Assembly (NCBI GenBank): GCA_029582265.1
Contig: CM055830.1
Span: forward strand, 25,280,163-25,344,162
DNA length: 64,000 nucleotides
Reading direction: 5' to 3'
From: Zoroaster sp. YZ-2022
Taxonomy: Eukaryota > Echinodermata > Asteroidea > Forcipulatida > Zoroasteridae
In this document: in pieces, positions 11,901 through 22,200 of the stretch
Layout: every line of letters starts with the position of its first letter
How positions within the stretch are numbered: the stretch's first letter is position 1
Notes under the pieces: generated by a model
What the model saw: only the letters and a program-made list of their open reading frames with translations
What the model was told of the DNA's origin: nothing
Databases searched by the model: none
Program-made: the position numbers and the translations under genes

Positions 11901-14900
11901 ATATGCAAATTTGTACTTTTGACCCCACATTTTTACCTATGTTATGGTCTCAATGGTTTCTCAAGCAATCCAATTTTCTTCAGCAGTGCTGCTTTGTATA
12001 AAATCAAGCCAAACTGGCTGCAGCAGGTACCTTAAACAACACATTACACTATACTGTTGTTAAAAATTGCCATTTTTACCTTTGACCCCACATTTTGACC
12101 AATGTTATGACCCCTATGATTTTCAAAGTGCTTATATTTTCTTCAGCAGTGATGCTTTGAATAAAATCACTAATCACTTGCCTTTCAAGGGTCATTATAC
12201 CACAACTTACAGCTTATTTTAGCAAAAATAACCTAATTCCCCCATTATTAAGAAGTCACGTGACTTCAGGGACCATACCCCATTGTCTAAGACCAAAACG
12301 GATATGATTTTTGAAGTTCTCACGTGCAAAACCATGGGAAACCAAGCAGTAGGGTATAAAAATTGAAAAAAAAAAGTCTAAACCGGCCTAATGTACAGTG
12401 TATGTACAGTGTACTCACAGGTTTGTGAGTGCATGTGCATTGTATGTGTACGTGTACGGTGTACGGTGTACGTGTACAGTGTACATGTACGGTTGAATTT
12501 CAAAATTATGAGGTGACTGCCCCAGTCAGGAACGTCTGTGTACATGTTTTATATATATTTTGTGTAAAAGTTTGTTTTTTGGTTTGTGTTTTTATTTTAA
12601 TTAGTCACGCACGTAGGTCAATTCGTGAGCCAAACCTGTGAGTCGTGTGTCAGTTGGCTGGTATGAGTTTGTTTCATGGTTTTTGTATGCTAACTGCAGT
12701 AACTTGCTATGATTGTAGGTGTATAAGTCAAGCTTAGAATTTGTGCATAGTAATGAGATCAGTCACTATGTGTACATGTGTAAACTTGTATGTTTAACTG
12801 ATGTTTCTAATTAATACCACTGTGGCCATGAAAATAGAACGAAATAATCAGGGGTGGATTGTTCAGTGTTGTTAATGCTCTACTTTTGATGTGGTTTATT
12901 TTGTTGTTTCCTCAGTCAAAGTCTTATCAACCTGATGTTAACGGGGAGTGCAGTATCACATGTCTTTGACAATGAGAAAGAAGTTGATGGTCTGAGTAAG
13001 TGATTAATGTAAATGCTTAGAGGGAATGTATAACATTGGTAACTTCCTGATTATTAAATTAAAAAATCATTATCTAAAAGCCTATTTGGTGTAAAGCTAG
13101 TACAAGTATAAATCATCCTCGGAAATTATTCCATGTGAATTGCTTTTATCTTAAAGACATAACACTATCCTGCCTATCAAACCAACTGTTTGAATCCATG
13201 CAGAAATGCTTCTGTTTCAAATCTTGAAGCTGTCTATTTTGTTTGCTCTTCTGAATAGGCTTGGGTGGTTTTCAATTTTTGGCTAGTTGGTTTATGGCTG
13301 GGGAAAAAACCACGGTTTTCGGTTTTACTGTGAATGTTTTTTTAAGAAAAGAAAAATAATTTTAAAGTCCTATATAACATGTTACTGATGTTTTTTCACT
13401 GTATAATCAGAGGGCAATACAACTCATCTATTATTTATTCCACTGTTGCTTATCATCTATTATTTATTCCACTGTTGCTTATTAACTTGTATGGATACAA
13501 AATTTCTATGTTTTTTATTACGAAACATAAACCAAGGTTCAACCTATTACGGTAGTCTACTGGCCTAGCCAAATGCCAGTTAAAATGGCGGTGGACGGGT
13601 TTCAAAGTAGTCCTTTCAAAGTAGTCCGGCGGGCTAGTCAAAATCATAAAGACTACTACATGTAAATCCTAGTTATTTTAACTTTATATCTACAAATCTT
13701 ATTCCACTTGGCCATAATTTCTTCATTTTTAAATATACTAGCATCGGGAAATTCAACTCAAAAAGATTTATCAACACGAAAAAAATTGAAAGGGAATTCC
13801 TGCAAGAACATATACTACACGTATATACTTTCATGTACATGTACATACCACGTGCGACCATGATGAGACCATACCTCCATGCAGAGACTGAGTAGTGCTG
13901 ATGGCTCTGTGGGCAATGTGCACAGGTAGTGTTTGAGGATCATGTGCCTTGCATAGGTAGCAAATATATATTGTTCTTATTGGCTGTTCGATTGCTCGTG
14001 AATATTTTCACAAAGTTGCATATTCATTGTTATACCTTGCCTGTACGAACGTATGCGCTCTGTAAACTACGAAAATAATGAACTACTGAAATAATGAATT
14101 TGAATTGCATCAGGTTTCCCACACTTTACTTTATTTTTTGTCAAAAAATTTATTCTGTAGAAATGAAGGGAATAAGCCAGCAGACAAACGTTGGGTTTTT
14201 GACGCTTCTTGAAAACTTAAGGTACTGTGAGGTAAGTTTCATACATTTTTATTTTTTCTCTTGCATAATAATTAAGAGTTGACCATGTCCCAATTAGCTC
14301 AATTGGAAGAGCCGTGACACGTAATCAGTATTAGTTAAGCAACATTGACCTTAGTCATCAGTACTTGGCTGGGAGACCATTCAGGCTAGCTTGAGTATTG
14401 TTACAAGCACTTACATGTAGCTGACTGAGATGTATGCATACACGGTGTCAGGGAGGCATATGTGTATTATCTTAGTACTGTGTCCTTCAGATATGGGATG
14501 TTAAGCAGTGCACACACCAATATTTCTGGTTCATTAGTCTCTAACAGTTCAAAGCTAGTATCTGAGGAAGTGATAATCAGTGATCAGGCCACCCACGCCA
14601 CCCAAGAAATTAATAATAATACAGGGATGCCAGTTTTCCGGCTATTGCCGGAATTCCGGCTTTTTCATATTTTTCCCAAAGAAATCCGGCGCTCTGTCTT
14701 TTGTCCGGCTGGGAAAAAGTCACCTTTACAGCTACAGAGTGCGCTCAGCTCATCTTGGTTATCAAGACGTTCTTACCTTTTCTTTTTATATGCCATCACG
14801 TAATACACTCGGACATTTCACCGACAGAGGGCGTTCGATAGTAGCAAGATAATGAGCACCATCTTGAAGTAAGACTAGCCCATTGCTCTGCCACATTGGA

Positions 14901-16213
14901 AACGGTGGGTGTGGGTCCGTGTAGTGTGTGTGTGTTGTATACGGTGCGTTGTATAAAGTACATGGTGATCGCAACGTGATCATAAAGATTGCGTTTCACG
15001 GCCCTCATTTTCTGAAATTTTTGACTGATTTTACGCAACTTGGCTACCATAATGGATGTCGGAAGAGGTGTGGATCTGAAAAACATCGAGGCTAGTATGA
15101 AGAACAGGTTCAATTGGGGTTGGCTTGAATCAAAAGACAACGAGAGATATTTTCTTACCGTGTGCAAGTATGAACGTTTGTGCTTCCTTTGCAGGATTTT
15201 TTTTTCCGGCTCTGGAGCAAAAAGCTTCTGGCGTCCCTGAATAATAATATTAATAATAACTATTGAGTCTAAATTGTTTATGTATTGCAAGAATAATCGT
15301 CATTTTGTTTGATTGATAAGGTTGGTGCTTTCTTGAAGAATCCTCGTAAACCCATCTGGGTCTTGGGTAGTGAGACTCATCTAACTGTAATATTCACTCA
15401 GGTAAGTCATTCATAATTTCATTTATTTATTTAGTCATTTTATTTGTTGTTTATTAGTTCAAGCTCAATTTGGTAAACATTAATTTATCATAAAAGAAAA
15501 TTGCTTTTCTTTAGGGCATACACTTTTGGTATGTACATGTATCTGTATACACATCCCATTTTTTGAAGAATCAATTAACCCTCCTATAGGTTTAACAATC
15601 AAAGACACTCAAAATTTGTATGTCACTCCCAACCCATCGACTTTGTGCAGTGCACTCAAATAAATGCAAGGACATGTGGCTATGGTAGGAGGTCAAACCA
15701 AAACCACTCAACTGTATATGAGCCTTCTGCTAACTTATGCAGTACATACACAGCTCTGTGTGACTCTGCATATAACTTGTAAGACATACACAAGTGTGTT
15801 TGACTTTGCCACTATCTCCAGCACTCTTACATGTATACACATGTGTGAACAGTTGGCAATGCAACCAAAAATACTCAAGTGACTGTCTGTGGGTGCGGTG
15901 CAATTACTGGGCCAAATTTCAGCCTGGGCATAGGAGAGTTAATATGTAAAGAAACTAACCTGTGAAACAATTGATTTAATTTTGCCCTACACCGACGTGT
16001 GTATAGCACTGCATGCTCAGTGCTTTCCGAGTGTCTGTGAAAAAACTACACAGGCGACTCGGGCGGGATTCGAACCCACCAATCTATATAACCTGTGAAA
16101 GGTTGAACTTAATTTGATGAATCATTCAGATTAGATGTATTCATTCAGATTAGATGTATTCATTCAGATTAGATGTATTCATTCAGATTAGATGTATTCA
16201 TTCAGATTTTCCA

Positions 16214-16247
<34 letters not shown>

Positions 16248-19200
16248 TGTATTCATTCAGATTTATATAGCGTATCCACCAACTAAGTGGTGCTCAAGCA
16301 TTATATTATTATCCCTGCTCATAAGGCTCATAAGGCTCATAAATCATTCCTGAAACCATCTCAGCTCCCTGGGGAGTATACAGCTCAATTGCTGCCATTT
16401 CTAGCGCATATAGAGCAAACCAACTCTGCCTTCACAGGTACATGTACCCATTTAACCCCTGGGTGGAGAGAAGCAATTATGATTAAGTGTCTTGCTCAAG
16501 GACACAAGTGTCACGGCCGTGATTCGAACCCACATTATGTTGCTAACACCAGAACTTGAATCCGGTAAGCTGATGATCCAATTGATGATCCAATTGATGA
16601 TCCAATTGAGGATCCAATTGAGTTGAATTGGTATAATGTTTTCTCAAAAAAGACAACATGATGGAATAACTTGTCAGGATGTTTGATGCCATTACCATCT
16701 TAAAAACCAAGTAAACTTTTAGATAATTCACTCAGTTTCTTTGTGGGTAAATACCAACAATTTCAATTGAAACTGAGCCTTAAAGATATTGTTTTCAAAA
16801 TTTAAATTTTCAATGATTTGTATTTAAAAAGAGCTAGAAAGAAACTGACACTTAATCCACTGTTGAAGACAGATGAAGTTCCAACTTGATTGTGTGTGAT
16901 CCGTTGATTAATCTGGTGTTGCACATCTATATGTAATAACAGCTTCCGGTTGATGCACGTACATGGTGGTTGGTTATTATTCACTGATAATGCATGGGCA
17001 GCTTGTCAATTAACCCTGACTCCCTAAGCATTTTTACTAGAAACCTTCCTCAACCTATCAAATCCCAACACCATGGTTGACTGTTGCTGGTTTACAGTAC
17101 TCAACCTGTCAAACTCCAACAGGCCCTTAGCTGTTGGATTTTTATTGAGTGGGTACACATGGCCCAAAGTAAAGTTTGAACACTGGAGTCACACAGTACT
17201 CAACCCATCATAATCCAACAATTGTTTTCATGCTAAAAACAATTAACTATACAAAAACTAAAACACCCTATGGAATAAATGGTAGGTTCTAGTTGTATGA
17301 TGTTAGACACAATGCCAAGCATACCTAAGTACAATATTTGCCTTTATCAGTTGTTTATTACAGCAGGTTGCATACACACACTCTCTCCACTCAAAGTCTA
17401 ACAATGTTGCATGCTAGTAGAACCACTGTCCTCACTCAATCAAAATCCAACACTGTTACTGCACACATACAGTACTCATCCAGCCATATTCCAGCACTTT
17501 ACACATGCCATATCAGAAGTACACAGTACTCAACCCATCAAACTCCAACAATCCCTGGTGTTGGAGTTTGGCTGGATGGGGATCGTTAGGGTTAATGCAC
17601 CTCCATGTAATCACATTTTGTCTGATTATATTGTTTTAACTGTCTTGAGCATATTTGCTCAATACAAAAAACTATAAGCTACATGTACATGTATGACTAT
17701 TAATCAGCAATAACATGATTTTGACACTGTATTTACAGGAAGAATCTCTAGTAGCAGATGAGACAGAATGGGAGAAAGCTCGTAGGATATTCAGTATATA
17801 TGATACTGAGAGTAGTGGTTTCATTACAACTATAATGCTGAAAGAAGTACTTGATGCATTGGGACTTGCTACTATGCCAGAATAGTAAGTATAAGTAATA
17901 CCTTGCATACAGACATGTTGATCATATACTGAACAGCAAAAGAAACGCAAGTCCGAGGGCAGTAAAAGAAATGCAAGTCCGAGGTCTTGTCAAGTTTTCA
18001 AACAGAAGACAAACCATTTTTATGCTAATCACTCATTGAATGAAAAATGCTTTCAATTTGTGAGCTGAAAGTGACTGTTGATATTGCAACAATTTCAACA
18101 GTCACTTTCAGCTCACAAATTTAAAGAATTTTTCATTAAATGAGTGATTAGAATCAAAATGGTTTGTCTTCTGTTTGAAAACTTGACAAGACCTCGGACT
18201 TGCGTTTCTTTTGCTGTCCTCGGACTTGCGTTTCTTTTGCTGTTCAGTATATTATAACCTTTCTGTGACTGCAAGGGTCAAAATCAGTCAAAATGTTGAT
18301 ATACTTAAATGCACTTAAAAAGTTGAACACCGTAAAACCTTAGGTGTGGTAAGTACATTTACCTGTTTGTCAAAATGAGTCAACTGTTTTTGACTAGTAA
18401 AAGTATTGTCTGGTATTATTCAGGGTGAAAAATGCTCCTGTGTGTACATTTGGGTCAACAGTTAAAACAGGCAGTTGACTGATTTTGATCACTATAATGT
18501 AGCTACTTGCTACTAAAGTTCAGCTATAGTAGGAAGGATAAACACTTCAATGTACATACTAAAATGTTTCTATAAATATATTAATACATCTACAATATAA
18601 AAACTAGAGCTCAAGTGTTTGTTGGAACAACTACACAGTGTTCGTGTCAACGTCCGGTTCAATCAAATTATCATCGATGATGTCAATATCATATTGTGCA
18701 AGGGTTTATCATCTTTTATAATAACAATATCAATTTCATATTCAAAAGACGCATCAATTTTGGCTTAGAATGTGTTGAATTTGAACTTCCTGTTTGGACC
18801 AGAAGTAAAGGTCAGATCAGGTGATTTGAAGGTCATATATATGACCACCTCATGATCATGAAAAAATAACGTTAGTACCTGCTTTGGTTAAATTTCTGAG
18901 ATTGGAAAATAATCCCTTTTTTAAAACTGTCGTTAGGGGGCGCTCTGAACTTTGATGACATCATCAAACATATTATTTGAAAAGATAAGATGTCACTAGT
19001 CACTTTATTCACAGAAGTTATAAATTTCCTCAATAGAAAATTATTATTTTCCTAAACCTGTTGACAGAGGGCGCTGTGACAGGTGATGACATCAGTCACA
19101 TTTTTAAAAAGGTCACATGTCAATAGTAATTTCTTCCACTGAAAGCATGTTCAAATACCATATCATGGGGCTCTATACAACTGCTTCAAAATATTTTTTC

Positions 19201-22200
19201 ACTTAAACTTCCAGTTTCGACCGGAAGGATAGGTCAGATTGGGGTCATGTCTGCGTACGAAATATCACATAATTCAAGATCTGTAAGATGGTGCAAAGAT
19301 TGTATAAATATCTTTTGTGGTTCATGAGATATGATTTTTTGAAATATTAAATTTGATTTAGTGTAATTTGATATCTGATGACGTCACCATGACATCACAA
19401 CTTTACCTGAAACTATGTCACAACTATATTGACAACTACATGCTATGGTTTAAATATGTGCCAAGTTTGAAGGATCTGTGAACTTTGCAACTATGTTCGA
19501 TAAGTTTCGCGAGGAAGAAGAAGAAGCAAAAAAAAAATTTAAAAAAAATTTCAAAGAGGTGTTCGTGCGACAGCACTGTCACACGAACACCTAATTAAGT
19601 TGAGAGTTAATAAAAGGAAGAGAACTTTATCACTTATTTTGACATATTTTGACAACCTAGTTAGCTAATGATGGCTGCGTATATATGGCAACCTCTAATT
19701 CATCTAGCTGAAACCGGTTATTATCTTGAAAATCTTTACAATTAAACAGTTTTTAACTGGTTAATTTTGATTCTGAAGATCAGGGAAAAAAATCTAAATC
19801 AAGATTACTATTGATCATAGATGTAGCCAATTTGGGGTTGTACAGTTTGCTTTCTTGAGTACAACATAATGTCAACAGGTTTCATGAGCAACAAGGGATT
19901 TGGTTATTAGCCAGTTGATTTTTTGTTAATTTCATACCCTGATATAATTATTTTGTGTATATTCTTTCAATGTTGACATATATCTGATTGGTTAATTCTT
20001 TCAACTGTCTCATCATTTATGCTCTAGTCTATACCTTAAGTATGATAGGCCCTGACTGGTGATTGGTTAATTCTTTCAACTGTCTCGCCATTTATGCTCT
20101 AATCTATACCTTAAGTATGATAGGCCCTGACTGGTGATTGGTCAATTCTTTCAACTGTCTCGTCATTTATGCTCTAGTCTATACCTTAAGTATGATATGC
20201 CCTGACTGGTGATTGGTTAATTCTTTTAACTGTCTTGTCATTTATGCTCTAATCTATACCTTAAGTATGATAGGCCCTGACTGGTGATTGGTTAATTCTT
20301 TCAACTGTCTCATCATTTATGCTCTAGTCTATACCTTAAGTATGATACGCCCTGACTGGTGATTGGTTAATTCTTTCAACTGTCTCATCATTTATGCTCT
20401 AGTCTATACCTTAAGTATGATACGCCCTGACTGGTGATTGGTTAATTCTTTCAACTGTCTCGTCATTTATGCTCTAGTCTATACCTTAAGTATGATACGC
20501 CCTGACTGGTGATTGGTCAATTCTTTCAACTGTCTCGTCATTTATGCTCTAGTCTATACCTTAAGTATGATACGCCCTGACTGGTGATTGGTTAATTCTT
20601 TCAACTGTCTCGTCATTTATGCTCTAGTCTATACCTTAAGTATGATATGCCCTGACTGGTGATTGGTTAATTCTTTCAACTGTCTCGTCATTTATGCTCT
20701 AGTCTATACCTTAAGTGTGATATGCCCTAATTGGTGATTTCTTGGTTGTTTTTGTTTTCAGTGTTGACTTTGTAAAGCAGCGTCTTGATCCTGATGACTT
20801 TGGGGTCATTCTTCTCAATTCTTTTATGACAGAATTCTTCCCAAATGAGGTGAGATGCACATTTGAAATAATTTGTTGTTAGTTTTTATATCATTTATGA
20901 TATGTGTATGTTTAGTGACTTCCAAATATGTTTATGGAGAGAATGTTTAAGACTAATTGCGGTGACACCATGTGGAATCTCAATTGAGTAGTAATTAGTT
21001 CTGAAAAGAACTGGTGGTACAACTCGACGTTTCGATCAGTATGCTCTGATCGTCCTCAGGAGAATGCTGGACTCTGGAAAATGCTGCTGCTTGAGTAGAC
21101 TGCTGGAGGATCATCCCATGAATGGATGCTGGAGGATTAGTTCGTTGAGGCGCGCAGGCGGGAACTGTTGAGACTAGGATCCTAGGGGTTGGGGGAGAGG
21201 AGTGTGTGCTCACTGAACTGAATCAGTTGTTGACAAGCACAGGGGGATGGAGGGTGGTTGACTTAGGATATAGGAGATCCCTCAGTCTGGGGTGGGTTAT
21301 GGACTTTGGATATAGAAGATCCTTCAGTCCGTAGTAGTGGTCGCCAAATATCGCTGATGTAGAAGCCGATGTCCTGTTTGCTGTATAGTCTCATAGTTTG
21401 AGGCTGCCCTGAACTGTGCACACCATAGTTGAACTTCTATAGGTATGTTCTGTTTCACACAGATGTCTTTGGAATCTCATATTGTGGACCTTCAAGGCAT
21501 GTACTGTGTGCGACATTGTGAAAATCTTGTTCCAAATAGTTTTTGTTGTTGATTGATCAGTTGCATTACAGCATATTGCATGTGCGCTTAAAGATCATAC
21601 ATTGCACTGGTGTGCAATGGTATACATGTTTCATCAGAAAAGGGATGCTGAAAACAAAGAAAACATTAACCCTCCTATGCCCAGGCTGAAATTTGGCCCA
21701 GTAAGCACCGCACCCACAGACAGTCACTTGAGTATTTTTGGTTGCATTGCCAATTGTTCACACATGTGTATAAGAGTGCTGGAGATAGTGGCAAAGTCAA
21801 ACACACTTGTGTATGTCTTACAAGTTATATGCAGAGTCACACAGAGCTATGTATGTACTGCATAAGTTACAGACGAGTGGTTTTGGTTTGACCTCCTACC
21901 ATAGCCACATGTCCTTGCATTTATTTGAGTGCACTGCACAAAGTCAATGGGTTGGGAGTGACATACAAATTTTGAGTGTCTTTGATTGTTAAACCTATCG
22001 GAGGGTTAATAATGAACTCACTAGTTTTCCAGAAATATCATAAAGCTAGCCTCGGAAAGATTCATCATTGTTTGAGAAAAGAATTTCTTGCCGGATGATA
22101 TCTTTTTCAACATAACAATTCCTGTTTTCTCAATGATGAGAGTACTTCAAATGAATGAATTTCTCAGGATGATTGAAACATGTACCAACTTTACACTAAG

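Larger units (their letters stand above)
4612..12394. mobile_element. Long-TIR DNA transposon, disrupted
   Basis: Bounded by AGGCCGGTT at 4612 and AACCGGCCT ending about 12394, with more than 500 bp of matching inverted sequence at each end. Between them are two pieces of a decayed transposase-like frame (about 5385-6690 and 11100-11500), separated by a LINE. Both flanks carry a similar run in the same orientation (ACTCACAGGTTTGTGAGT and nearby TGTACAGTGTA), so the exact termini and target duplication are unresolved. Superfamily not assigned. Confidence 0.75.

Noticed and set aside
14360..14378. Functional 5S rRNA gene
   Set aside because: Only the 3' half is recognisable and it is diverged; no full-length 5S.
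15040..15240. Host gene starting MATIMDVGRGVDLKN
   Set aside because: Lies inside a hAT-like element and resembles a transposase start.
16122..16624. CRISPR-like array from short direct repeats
   Set aside because: Units are contiguous with no spacers, and this is a eukaryotic genome; simple tandem repeats.
20003..20735. CRISPR or other prokaryotic array from the 75-bp repeats
   Set aside because: Whole unit repeats without variable spacers; satellite in an intron.
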